64,000 nucleotides of DNA from Membranihabitans maritimus (GTDB taxonomy: Bacteria; Bacteroidota; Bacteroidia; Chitinophagales; Saprospiraceae). The notes below the pieces were generated by a model that did no database searches, was not told the DNA's origin, and saw only the letters and a program-made list of their open reading frames with translations. Below, piece after piece: positions 45,554 through 54,930 of this stretch. Both the position numbers and the translations under genes were made by a program. Position 1 is the first letter of the stretch; each line of letters opens with the position of its first letter. The stretch is from contig NZ_JAJSLW010000024.1 in the NCBI RefSeq assembly GCF_021729145.1, forward strand, positions 1 through 64,000, written 5' to 3'.

Positions 45554-46873
45554 TTGGATTTATCGTATCGCAGGATTCTAATATTGGCTGTGCCAATTAT
45601 GATAGGCAGCATTGTTCAGAATGCGATAGCCTTGATGGATAGCCTTTTTCTATTCTATTTAGGAGAGGATGACTTCGCAGCCATTGGGTTTGTAAGTGCG
45701 TTTTATTTGATCATTATATCAGTAGGGTATGGATTTTCCAGAGGGGGGCAAATAGTAATGGCCCGTCAGGATGGTGGTAGTCAATTCCGGAGAATAGGAA
45801 TTTCTTTTAATACCAATTTGGTAATGTTAATCGTGCTTGCTACCATTTTTTTCTTTATTGTGCGCTATGCTTCCCCGTGGTTTTTAAAGTTTTTGGTAAG
45901 TAATGAAGTTATTTATGAAAAAAGTGTAGAATACCTTCAATTTAGGTCCTGGGGTGTCTATACGGGGTACCTGGGGCTGGGGATGGTCGCACTATATACA
46001 GGAGTATCGAATACCGGTTTTTTGGTTATTGCTACAGTTGTTTTGTTGGGAACCAATCTCTTTTTTAACTACGGATTGATTTTTGGTAATTTTGGAATGC
46101 CCCAAATGGGTATTGGTGGAGCAGCATTAGCAAGTAATATTGCGGAACTTGCGGGCTTTATTAGTTTTGCAATACACGTTCTTATATCAAAGGATTTTAA
46201 GATTTTTCATATTCCTTCCAAGGTTGTAGCTAACTATCGTATAGCCAGGGATATATTAAAAATCTCTATGCCACTGGTATTGCAGACTAGTGCAGGGGTT
46301 TTAAGTTGGTTCGTACTTTTTACACTAGTGGAAAATATGGGACAACGGGAATTGGCAATTTCCAATTTAGCTAGAGTATTTTATCTTATTTTAAGCATCC
46401 CTCTTTGGGGATTTTCCGTGTCTGTAAATACGATGGTAAGTAACGCAATGGGATCCCGTAAATATGAGAAAATACTGGTCATAATTAAAAGGACTTCACT
46501 TCTGACCCTCATTATCACGTTTACCATAGCAATTCCCCTTCTTCTGAAACCGGAATTTTTTGTTAATCCACTTCTCAATGACGAGCAGATGGAGGTTTTG
46601 TATCAGGCCAAAGGGGTTTTGAGGTTGTTATTGGGAATTTTTGTATTCTATATTTTAGGAACTATATTTTTCCAGGGTATGATAGGAACAGGCAAGGTGC
46701 TCCTGACATTGACGATTCAATTATTGTCGGTTGGTTTCTACATCTCGTTGTTATTGATTGGAGTTAAATTGCTTGGCTTTAATATGGTACAGGCATGGGC
46801 ACTGGAGATTTTATATTGGATCGCTATACTCGTTTGTAACCTCGTATATTTTAAGTTTTATTTCAAAAAATAG
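45554..46873 (+). CDS. MATE family efflux transporter
   Basis: A 439 aa membrane protein with twelve hydrophobic segments in two halves. The beginning (RRILILAVPIMIGSIVQNAI, then LMDSLFLFYLGEDDFAAIG) and the repeat at about 230-260 (ISMPLVLQTSAGVLSW) follow the MATE pattern. MATE proteins expel drugs or metabolites using Na+ or H+ gradients. The start is unsettled: TTG at 45554 is used; the frame is open back to a stop at 45518 without an ATG. It is 67 bp upstream of smc. Confidence 0.88.
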   Translation: MDLSYRRILILAVPIMIGSIVQNAIALMDSLFLFYLGEDDFAAIGFVSAFYLIIISVGYGFSRGGQIVMARQDGGSQFRRIGISFNTNLVMLIVLATIFFFIVRYASPWFLKFLVSNEVIYEKSVEYLQFRSWGVYTGYLGLGMVALYTGVSNTGFLVIATVVLLGTNLFFNYGLIFGNFGMPQMGIGGAALASNIAELAGFISFAIHVLISKDFKIFHIPSKVVANYRIARDILKISMPLVLQTSAGVLSWFVLFTLVENMGQRELAISNLARVFYLILSIPLWGFSVSVNTMVSNAMGSRKYEKILVIIKRTSLLTLIITFTIAIPLLLKPEFFVNPLLNDEQMEVLYQAKGVLRLLLGIFVFYILGTIFFQGMIGTGKVLLTLTIQLLSVGFYISLLLIGVKLLGFNMVQAWALEILYWIAILVCNLVYFKFYFKK

Positions 46874-46928
46874 AGAGTTATCAACAATTTGTTGATATAT
46901 AAATTTAAAAATATAACCTGCAACCTTA

Positions 46929-46936
46929 TATTTTTG
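46929..46936 (+). promoter_or_regulatory. -7 box of the smc promoter
   Basis: TATTTTTG matches TAnnTTTG and ends 4 bp before the smc ATG, predicting a leaderless transcript. Confidence 0.45.
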
Positions 46937-46940
46937 TGTT

Positions 46941-49900
46941 ATGCGTCTACAAAGGATTGAATTAAAAGGTTTTAAAAGTTTTGCAAGTGAGACCCATATC
47001 ATTTTTGATGAAGATATAATTGGGGTAGTTGGTCCCAATGGGTCCGGTAAATCTAATATTGTAGATGCTGTTCGATGGGTGCTTGGCGAACAAAGTAGCC
47101 GTGAGTTGAGATTGGAAAGTATGGGGGATGTCATTTTTAATGGTTCCAAAAAAAGGAAGGCAGGTAAATTGGCTTCAGTATCCCTGACATTTGAAAATAC
47201 CAAAAATTTGCTTCCTACTGAATTTAATGAGGTAACATTAACGAGGAAGCTTTTTAGAAGCGGTGAAAGTGAATATCGTATTAATGATGTGAAATGCCGG
47301 CTAAAAGATATTCATAATTTGTTCATGGATTCGGGAATCGGATCCAATTCTTACGCCATTATTGCATTGGGTATGGTAGATGATATTCTAGCAGACAAAG
47401 AAAATGCCCGTAGACAAATGTTTGAGCAGGCTGCAGGAATTTCCAAGTATAAACAGCGTAAAAAGGAAACCTTAAAGAAATTGAGTCATACCGAAGAAGA
47501 TCTGAATCGGATCGAAGATTTGGTATTTGAAATAGAGAAGAATCTCAAATCACTTGAAAGGCAGGCCAGGAGAACAAAACGGTTCTATGAGATAAAAGGT
47601 GAGTTCAAAGAACTTAGTATTCAATTGGGTGGAATCAGGGTAGGCCGGATAAAAAAGAAATTGGATGAATTGAATTCTCAATTGGAAAGGGAAACGGAAG
47701 CTTATCGATCACTGGAAGCAGAAATTACAAATCGGGAGTCAAAAGTTGAGGAAGGAAAGAAAGAAAACCTGGATAAAGAATCCGAATTGAGTGCTGCCCA
47801 GAAAAACATAAATAAAGTGGTTGGTGAAATTCGGGGGTTAGAGGAAGAGAAGCGTATTTTGAGCCAGCAGCTGACATATCGAAAAAATGAACTAAATGAA
47901 CTGAGGGCTAAAATAGAGGAATTTGGTGTAGAAAAGATGAACCTCAAAGAGGGAATAACTTTGTTGGCTTCCAGGTTGGAGAAGGAAAATAGAAAATTGC
48001 AAGATGTCCGAGTGGAAAAGGCTGACTCTGCAACAAAAATGGAGACGTTGAAAGTCGATTATGAGTCGGGAAAAGCTTCTGTTGATTCACAATACAATCA
48101 AATACGGGAAAAAGAGAAAAATGTTCTAAATCTGGAAAGGGATATTGAGATCCAACGTTCTAAAGACCAAACACTCAAGACTGAAAAAGAGAAAATAACT
48201 CAAAGAATACAGGAAAAAGAGGATTGGCTCGAAAAGGAAAATAAATGGCTGGGGAATGTAGATAAGGATGTGCAAAAGTTATCAAAGCAAATCAATACGC
48301 TGGAAGAAGAAATCTTTCGAAAAAATTCGCGGAAAGAAGAGTTGGAAGAGGAAGAGGAGTCCATTGTCAAACTATTACAACGCCATAGTCGAAAACTTGA
48401 TGCAAGGACGAATGAACAGAAACTCTTAAAAGATTTCGTCAGTAAAATGGAAGGTTTTCCGGAAAGTATTAAATACCTGACTAAAAATAATAGTTGGAAA
48501 TCTTCATTTGCGTTGCTTTCGGATATAATTACGGCCAAAGCCCCTTATCGTTCAATATTAGAGGATTATTTAGGTGATTACCTGAATTACTTTGTTGTGG
48601 ACCGGTATCAGGATGCAGCGTCTGCGATCCATATTTTGAAAGAAAATGAGAAGGGAAGGGGAAATTTTCTAATCCTTGAAGAATGGATCACCCGTTCCCA
48701 ATTGGAATTGTTCAATGTGGAAGGATTGATTCCTGCATTGGAAATCGTAGAATATGATAGCAAATATGAAGCCCTTATTTCCAACCTTTTGGGCAATGTT
48801 TTTTTTGCAAAACCTGAGTTTTTTACGGAAGATGCCGAACTTGCCGAAAATGCTGTATATCTATCCATGGATGGAACGATTCATCGACAAAAGGGAAAAA
48901 CCTCCGGCGGGAATGTTGGCCTTTTCGAAGGTTCTAAACTGGGAAGGAAACAACAAATTGTACAGTTAGACCGGGAAATAACTGACATAAATGGAGAAAT
49001 TGAAGGATGCGAAGAACAACTCGATGCACTCAATGATGAAATACAGGATCTGGAAACTAATGAAGAAGAAGATCAATTAGAACAACTTTCATCCGAACGC
49101 AGAAAGCTCGAGTCCCAGAAAATGAAGATAGAGACGACTGTGGAAGTGACGGGGAATGAAATTCAGAGCTTAAGAGGTGAACTGGAAGCAGTCTTGAACA
49201 AAGAGAAGGAAGACCGCGAGAATATAGAAGAATTGAATGAAAAGTTGAGAGTGTCCAATTCCAAACTAGAGGAACTACAATCTGAATTGGCTGGCATTGA
49301 CGAAAGTTACAATCGGATTTCTACAGAATATAATGAAATCCGGCAGATTTTCAATGATGTAAACATTCGTGAAATTCAGCAAGCTAATTTGGTGGATCAG
49401 TTACAGCGGGAATTTGAGTATAAATCAGATCGACTCAAAGAATTACAGCAAAATGAGGGACAGAACCAAAATAAAATAATTAGTACAGAAGAGGCCATCG
49501 AGGACTTGAACCGATCTCAAGGTAACATTGATTCTCAATTATTAGAATTGCTTGATGCGAGAAAAGAAAAAGAATCTAATCTTAATGAGGTAGAAAAGAA
49601 GTATTACCAGTCACGGATGGAGATTACTGAGATGGAGAATGAAATAAAGAAATTAAATCAAAAGCAACGGAATTCCCAGACAGTAATCAATCAATTAAAG
49701 GATCAATTGAATTCGGATAAATTTGAATTTAAAAGGATTACGGAGCGATTGAATATTGAATTCGGGGTGGAAGAAAATGATTTGATTTTGGGTGATCCTG
49801 GTGAAGAAAAGGGTACTGAGGATGAATTAACACCGCGAATTGAAAAGCTAAAAAACCGTCTGGATAATTACGGTGAAATAAACCCGCTTGCTGTAGAAGC

Positions 49901-50507
49901 TTATGACGAAATTACAAATAGGCATCAAACTATAATAAGCCAACGTGATGATGTACTTGAAGCTCGTGATAAACTAGTAGAGACGATCAATGAGATTGAA
50001 AATACCGCTACTCAGAAGTTTATGGAGGCATTTGAGAGTGTACGGACTAATTTTATTGATGTTTTTCGCAGGTTGTTTACAGAGGATGATGATTGTGACC
50101 TGGTATTACTGGATCCAGACAACCCGTTGGAATCGAAAATAGAAATCACGGCTAAACCAAAAGGAAAGAAACCAAAGTCTATAAGCCAGTTATCCGGAGG
50201 GGAAAAAACTCTGACGGCTACTGCCTTGTTGTTTGCACTTTATCTTCTCAAGCCTGCGCCATTTTGTATTTTTGACGAAGTAGATGCTCCGTTAGATGAT
50301 GCCAATATTTATAAGTTCAACCGGATTATTAAGGAATTTTCTGGTGATTCCCAATTTATTATTGTTACCCACAATAAACTTACTATGGAGGCCGTGGATA
50401 TTATTTACGGCGTTTTTATGGAAGATACTGGTGTGTCTAATGTTGCAGCAGTGGATTTCCGCCATCTGGATGAAGTAGCTGAATTTGCTGTAAGCGGAGG
50501 AGGGTAA
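46941..50507 (+). CDS. smc: Chromosome segregation protein SMC
   Basis: A 1188 aa SMC ATPase, the core of the bacterial condensin. The N-terminal head has MRLQRIELKGFKSFA and Walker A GPNGSGKSNIVDAV; two long coiled-coil arms (about 170-500 and 670-1015) flank a hinge (about 520-650, ITAKAPYRSILEDYLGDYL onward with TSGGNVG); the C-terminal head has the signature SQLSGGEKTLTA and Walker B FCIFDEVDAPLDDAN. Full length and intact. Partner scpA/scpB genes are not in the window. The -7 box just before the ATG suggests its own promoter. Confidence 0.97.
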   Translation: MRLQRIELKGFKSFASETHIIFDEDIIGVVGPNGSGKSNIVDAVRWVLGEQSSRELRLESMGDVIFNGSKKRKAGKLASVSLTFENTKNLLPTEFNEVTLTRKLFRSGESEYRINDVKCRLKDIHNLFMDSGIGSNSYAIIALGMVDDILADKENARRQMFEQAAGISKYKQRKKETLKKLSHTEEDLNRIEDLVFEIEKNLKSLERQARRTKRFYEIKGEFKELSIQLGGIRVGRIKKKLDELNSQLERETEAYRSLEAEITNRESKVEEGKKENLDKESELSAAQKNINKVVGEIRGLEEEKRILSQQLTYRKNELNELRAKIEEFGVEKMNLKEGITLLASRLEKENRKLQDVRVEKADSATKMETLKVDYESGKASVDSQYNQIREKEKNVLNLERDIEIQRSKDQTLKTEKEKITQRIQEKEDWLEKENKWLGNVDKDVQKLSKQINTLEEEIFRKNSRKEELEEEEESIVKLLQRHSRKLDARTNEQKLLKDFVSKMEGFPESIKYLTKNNSWKSSFALLSDIITAKAPYRSILEDYLGDYLNYFVVDRYQDAASAIHILKENEKGRGNFLILEEWITRSQLELFNVEGLIPALEIVEYDSKYEALISNLLGNVFFAKPEFFTEDAELAENAVYLSMDGTIHRQKGKTSGGNVGLFEGSKLGRKQQIVQLDREITDINGEIEGCEEQLDALNDEIQDLETNEEEDQLEQLSSERRKLESQKMKIETTVEVTGNEIQSLRGELEAVLNKEKEDRENIEELNEKLRVSNSKLEELQSELAGIDESYNRISTEYNEIRQIFNDVNIREIQQANLVDQLQREFEYKSDRLKELQQNEGQNQNKIISTEEAIEDLNRSQGNIDSQLLELLDARKEKESNLNEVEKKYYQSRMEITEMENEIKKLNQKQRNSQTVINQLKDQLNSDKFEFKRITERLNIEFGVEENDLILGDPGEEKGTEDELTPRIEKLKNRLDNYGEINPLAVEAYDEITNRHQTIISQRDDVLEARDKLVETINEIENTATQKFMEAFESVRTNFIDVFRRLFTEDDDCDLVLLDPDNPLESKIEITAKPKGKKPKSISQLSGGEKTLTATALLFALYLLKPAPFCIFDEVDAPLDDANIYKFNRIIKEFSGDSQFIIVTHNKLTMEAVDIIYGVFMEDTGVSNVAAVDFRHLDEVAEFAVSGGG

Positions 50508-50722
50508 CCTGGAGAAATTCTGTATTAATATTATATGTAAGGATAGTACAGGATCTAGTTGCAATTGCTTTCTTACCCGAAGTTTGTGTTCCATCCTTTA
50601 CAAAGTTTTCTGACATACCTAAAAAGTGGGTAATAAAATGGGGTAGTATTAAACGATACGTTGCGCTTCTTGGTTTGATAATATTAATCAAATCTTAATA
50701 GAAAGTTGTAAAAGAAATGTAC

Positions 50723-51214
50723 CTATTGGCATAGTAATACTATGGGATTGGTCGTGATTGTATTGCTTTCATGGCCCGCACGGTCTTTTATAAAAATATC
50801 ATATGTCAATGTATCCCTGGGATATAATTGAGAAGGGGTGCAAGGTGGAGTACCATCCGGAAAAATACAACATGTCGTATAAATCGTAATCGTTATTTCT
50901 CCTTCAATGCCCCTACTGGCCCCTTCAGAGGGCAGCATCGGAAGACGATACTGAGAAGCAATAAACTGATCCCGGTTGTCTCTGATAAAGATATTTAGAC
51001 TATCATTGTTCCCCAGGTCGCCATCTCCATCAGTAAAAGAAAATGTTATCCGTAAAGAATCAGTATTGAAATTATCTTGAATCATTTGATTCCGATTCAT
51101 ACTGATAAATTCGATTACCGGTTCATCAGGGAAATCGGGCCTTTTAATGCAGGAAGTAAGCACTATAAAACCTACAAAAAGAAAAAAATACTTTATTTTA
51201 AACTGTTTTTTCAT
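50723..51214 (-). CDS. Hypothetical lipoprotein
   Basis: A 163 aa protein with a lipoprotein signal peptide: hydrophobic core YFFLFVGFIVL then lipobox LTSC, with lipidated Cys22. The mature part begins with PDFPDEPVIEFISM and shows FSFTDGDGDLGNNDSLNIFI, a DGDGDLG acidic loop common in Bacteroidota surface lipoproteins with Ig-like folds. No known family beyond that. It is flanked by smc (convergent) and the flavoprotein gene (divergent). Function unknown. Confidence 0.8.
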   Translation of the reverse strand: MKKQFKIKYFFLFVGFIVLTSCIKRPDFPDEPVIEFISMNRNQMIQDNFNTDSLRITFSFTDGDGDLGNNDSLNIFIRDNRDQFIASQYRLPMLPSEGASRGIEGEITITIYTTCCIFPDGTPPCTPSQLYPRDTLTYDIFIKDRAGHESNTITTNPIVLLCQ

Positions 51215-51365
51215 AGATCAATATTATCTTAAATATACAGGTTTATTGCGAATTTGCTTGATTAGCTAGGAAAACCCTGATGTAGTTATATAAATTTTAA
51301 CGATAATCAGAATTATTATTAAGCGTAAGACAGGTTGTCTATATTGTGTTTACGTATTTTATCAG

Positions 51366-52421
51366 ATGAATATTATCAAACTATTGAATTATAAAAATAT
51401 TGGATTAGAACTGGATAAGAATGGATGTTTTTCAAAGCAACTTACAGAGCATTTCATTGACCGGGGTTTGTTTCAGCTTTTTGTACCCGATTCTATTAAA
51501 GAAGCACCTGAAGATAAGATATCTGGAGAAAAGGACTTTGTTAAAGCGGTCAGGACTATCGAGGAGTACTCAAAGCTCGACGGGAACATTGGATGGATAT
51601 TGCAAATTGGAGCCGGGGCAGGTGTATTTGCGGCCTATCTTGAAAACAGGATAGCCAAAAAGTATTTTTCACAGTCTCATCAGGTGGTTGCCGGCTCGGG
51701 ATTCCCAGCAGGGGTAGCGAAACCCGTAAAGGGAGGCTTTCAAGTATCCGGTTCCTGGAGATTTGCAAGTGGTGCTTATCATGCATCAATATTTACAGCC
51801 AATTGCAAAATTGATAATTCAAAGGATACTATTGTATCTGTAATTATACCTGCTGATAGAGTGACGATTCTTCCGGTCTGGAATGGGATGGGTATGCGGG
51901 CAACCGATAGCCATACGTTTGTAGTTGAGGATGTTTTTATCCCTGATGAAGATGTATTTGAAATTGTTCCTGAAAGATTAGTTGTGCGTTCACCATTATA
52001 CAGAATGCCTTTTGATTTATTTGCACGGGCTTTATTTATTCCTGTTTTTTTGGGCATGGCAGATGATTATATAGAGGTATTTGGAGAATTTATTAGGGAG
52101 AAAGACGATGATTATAGTGATAAAAGAGGATTACTTTTGGAAGAATTTACAATTAGCCTAAAATATCAACAGAGTAAATTTTATAGATCATTGGACATTG
52201 TGTGGGATTCTGTATGTAGTGAGAATATGACGGAAGGTTTATCTATTTCGTTTTCCAAATTATGTATAGGAATCAAGGAGATCCTTACTACAAACATTGA
52301 AAAGTGCCACAAATATACTGGTATGGAAGGGGTACGTATGGATTCCAGAATTAATGTAATTTTTCGAAACTTTATAACGGCAGGAGCTCATTATCTATTA
52401 TCACCATTATTAAATAAGTAA
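51366..52421 (+). CDS. Acyl-CoA dehydrogenase-like flavoprotein (HpaB/DszC-type monooxygenase group)
   Basis: A 351 aa protein with the fold pattern of acyl-CoA dehydrogenase-related flavin monooxygenases: an N-terminal helical part (HFIDRGLFQLFVPDSIKEAP), a middle beta domain (GGFQVSGSWRFASGAYHASI, then WNGMGMRATDSHTFVVEDVF) and a helical C-terminal part. The pattern S-G-x-W-x-F-x-S-G matches the desulfurisation/hydroxylation branch, such as DszC and HpaB-like enzymes, rather than true acyl-CoA dehydrogenases; the catalytic Glu of the latter is absent. It is followed by the Tm-1-like gene after about 50 bp. Confidence 0.75.
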   Translation: MNIIKLLNYKNIGLELDKNGCFSKQLTEHFIDRGLFQLFVPDSIKEAPEDKISGEKDFVKAVRTIEEYSKLDGNIGWILQIGAGAGVFAAYLENRIAKKYFSQSHQVVAGSGFPAGVAKPVKGGFQVSGSWRFASGAYHASIFTANCKIDNSKDTIVSVIIPADRVTILPVWNGMGMRATDSHTFVVEDVFIPDEDVFEIVPERLVVRSPLYRMPFDLFARALFIPVFLGMADDYIEVFGEFIREKDDDYSDKRGLLLEEFTISLKYQQSKFYRSLDIVWDSVCSENMTEGLSISFSKLCIGIKEILTTNIEKCHKYTGMEGVRMDSRINVIFRNFITAGAHYLLSPLLNK

Positions 52422-52473
52422 TGAATGGGTAATAATGTAAGGATATTGATACTTGCTTCTTAAAAAAAAACTG

Positions 52474-53691
52474 ATGTGCGAGCTACCTAAGTTTATAGTG
52501 ATTTTAGGCTGTTTTGATACCAAGGGGGCTGATTTTGCATACTTGAGAAGTTGTATTGTTAATCTGGGCGAAGAGGTTTTGATGATTAATACGGGGATCC
52601 TTGGTACAACGCATCTTTTTCCTGTTGATATTGAGGCCCATGAAGTTGCGGAGGCTGAAGGTGTTGACTTGGAGGGGCTTCGACAAAAGAATGATCGCGG
52701 ATATGCTGTCGGGATAATGGGGAAGGGGGCCGGAAGAATAATGTCATTCTTGAATGAGAAAGATCAAATCAAAGCTGTTATCGGTATGGGAGGTGGTGGA
52801 GGAACTTATATTGCCTTAAAATCCATGCAGAAAGTGCCATTTGGGATTCCGAAATGGTGTATTAGTACGGTAGCATCCAAAGACCTTTCCAGGCAAATAG
52901 GGAGTAAAGATATCGTTTTGATGCCTTCTATAGTAGATATTGCTGGCCCCAACAGTGTTAGCAGGTTTTTGATGTCCCAAGCTGCGAAAGCTATTTGTTC
53001 AATGGCTAAGGTGAAAATTGATTCCACTGGCATACATGTCAAAACGATAGCCATTACCATGTTTGGAAATACAACCACTTGTGTGGATTACTGCCGGGAA
53101 TTATTGGAAGATAAAGGATATGAAGTATTGGTTTTTCATGCGAATGGGGTGGGTGGAAAGACTATGGAATCTCTGATCATGGAAGGAGTGGTGCACGGTG
53201 TATTGGATATAACTACTACAGAGTTGGTTGATGAACTTTGTGGTGGAGTTTGCAGTGCAGGACCGGATCGGTTGAGTGCGGCTTCTGAAATGGGAATTCC
53301 GCAGGTCGTAGCACCGGGGTGTATGGATATGGTTAATTTTGCTCAACCAGCTACCGTCCCTCCCCGGTACAAGGATCGTCAATTATATAGTTGGGCGCCT
53401 GATGTGACCCTAATGCGCACTAACATTGTAGAAAACAAGGTCCTTGGGAAAATCTTAGCGGAAAAGTTGAATATTTCCAGGGCGCCCGTAAGAATATTAT
53501 TACCTCAAAAAGGATTATCACAGATTGATTCGAATGAAGGCGTTTTCTATGATCCTGATGCCAACCGGGTATTATTTGATTCGATACAATCAAATATATG
53601 TGAGGAAATTGACACCATAGAAGTAAACTTCCATATCAACGATCCGAAATTTTCAGAATTGGCGGTTGCAACGTTATTGGATTTGATGTAA
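52474..53691 (+). CDS. Tm-1-like ATP-binding domain protein (UPF0261)
   Basis: A protein of about 405 aa of the UPF0261 family, related to the N-terminal part of the tomato Tm-1 protein. Diagnostic features are VILGCFDTKGADFAYLR, GMGGGGGTYIALKSMQKVPFGIPKW, the ATP-binding SKDIVLMPSIVDIAGPN, FGNTTTCVDYCRELLEDKG, and GGVCSAGPDRLSAASEMGIP. The frame is open from a TTG at 52453; the ATG at 52474 (MCELPKFIVILG) matches the family start better. Bacterial relatives usually stand next to a PEP-hydrolase-like protein, as here; the reaction is unknown. Confidence 0.9.
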   Translation: MCELPKFIVILGCFDTKGADFAYLRSCIVNLGEEVLMINTGILGTTHLFPVDIEAHEVAEAEGVDLEGLRQKNDRGYAVGIMGKGAGRIMSFLNEKDQIKAVIGMGGGGGTYIALKSMQKVPFGIPKWCISTVASKDLSRQIGSKDIVLMPSIVDIAGPNSVSRFLMSQAAKAICSMAKVKIDSTGIHVKTIAITMFGNTTTCVDYCRELLEDKGYEVLVFHANGVGGKTMESLIMEGVVHGVLDITTTELVDELCGGVCSAGPDRLSAASEMGIPQVVAPGCMDMVNFAQPATVPPRYKDRQLYSWAPDVTLMRTNIVENKVLGKILAEKLNISRAPVRILLPQKGLSQIDSNEGVFYDPDANRVLFDSIQSNICEEIDTIEVNFHINDPKFSELAVATLLDLM

Positions 53692-53818
53692 AAATATTTA
53701 CATTAGTTTGGAAATGTCTGGAAAGTTCTTTATCAATAAGGTTTTAAATATCTTCTATGTGAACCCTTGAGTTTACAAGGCTCTAAATTGTCATAAATTA
53801 ATTAAAAAAATACAACAT

Positions 53819-54679
53819 ATGCCAAATCCATGGACAGGAATAGGGAATCCTTACACCAAACAAGAAGTAAATGACCGACTGAAAAACACACTCGGTCAGA
53901 ATAAGGCTATTATAGCAGCCGGGGCTGGAACCGGGATAAGTGCCAAGTTTATAGAGAGAGGGGGAGCAGACCTTATAATTGTATATAATTCAGGACGCTT
54001 TAGGATGGCTGGTCACGGTTCTACAGCCGGCCTAATGGCTTATGGTGACGCTAATGCCGTTGCGATGGAAATTGGGGAATTTGAAGTACTCCCTGTGGTA
54101 AAAGAAATTCCGGTTATTTGTGGAGTCCACGCTACTGATCCTCGGAGAAGAATGTGGCATCACCTCCTGAAAGTGAAAGATATGGGGTTTTCGGGAATAA
54201 ATAACTTTCCTACGCACTGTATTGTAGATGGGAAGTTTCGTTCTATCCTGGAAGAAACCGGGATGGAGTTTGACAAAGAGGTCGAGATGGTCCGACTAGC
54301 TACAAAGATGGACTTGTTTTCCATAGTATATATATCAAATGCCGAAGAGGCACTTAAAATGGTAGATGCAGGTGCAGATGTAATTGTTATACATTTGGGT
54401 ACTACGATCGGAGGTTCAGTGGGTGTAGTAGATGCAAGTATTACCATGGATGAATCCATCGATCGTTTGAACGAGATACAACAAATAGTCCTAGATCAGG
54501 AGCCATCGATTATTTGTCTGGCACATGGGGGGCCGGTTAATACTCCTGATGATGTACGTTATGTTATGGGAAGAAGTAAAATCCAGGGTTTTGTAGGTGC
54601 TTCTTCACTAGAGAGAATGGGTGTTGAAGAGTCATTAACAAATTTAACGAAAGATTTTAAGTCAATTTTACTGGATTAA
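53819..54679 (+). CDS. Phosphoenolpyruvate hydrolase-like (TIM-barrel) family protein
   Basis: A 286 aa protein of the family named phosphoenolpyruvate hydrolase-like, corresponding to the C-terminal domain of plant Tm-1. The TIM-barrel shows GAGTGISAKFIERGGADLIIVYNSGRF-type strands (N-terminal), ICGVHATDPRR, GFSGINNFPTHCIVDG, VIHLGTTIGGSVG and the closing LAHGGPVNTPDDVRYV and GFVGASSLERM. Together with the Tm-1-like gene 127 bp upstream it recreates both halves of the plant protein. Substrate and reaction in bacteria are not established. Confidence 0.88.
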   Translation: MPNPWTGIGNPYTKQEVNDRLKNTLGQNKAIIAAGAGTGISAKFIERGGADLIIVYNSGRFRMAGHGSTAGLMAYGDANAVAMEIGEFEVLPVVKEIPVICGVHATDPRRRMWHHLLKVKDMGFSGINNFPTHCIVDGKFRSILEETGMEFDKEVEMVRLATKMDLFSIVYISNAEEALKMVDAGADVIVIHLGTTIGGSVGVVDASITMDESIDRLNEIQQIVLDQEPSIICLAHGGPVNTPDDVRYVMGRSKIQGFVGASSLERMGVEESLTNLTKDFKSILLD

Positions 54680-54930
54680 CACGTAATAGATGACAAATGA
54701 AATTGTCACTTTATAATGCTTTTCCAGGGAGTCTGGACATTTTTTAGGAATATCCTTATGAAAGGAACAAAGATCATTTTATATGAAAACCGGCGCAACT
54801 ATACCACGGAGTGCTTTTCACGGGTGATGAGTATATTGTTCTTATGGTCTTTTTTTTGCCTGGAGTCTTGAGTTTTTCAATTAATCCTTTGGTCTGGAGG
54901 CAATAGATACAGGAGGGCAAGATTTTATAT

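Noticed and set aside
40787-51362. Shared 12-mer TACGTATTTTAT just before the starts at 40797 and 51366
   Set aside because: Only two copies and AT-rich; it does not match the -7 consensus and may be chance.
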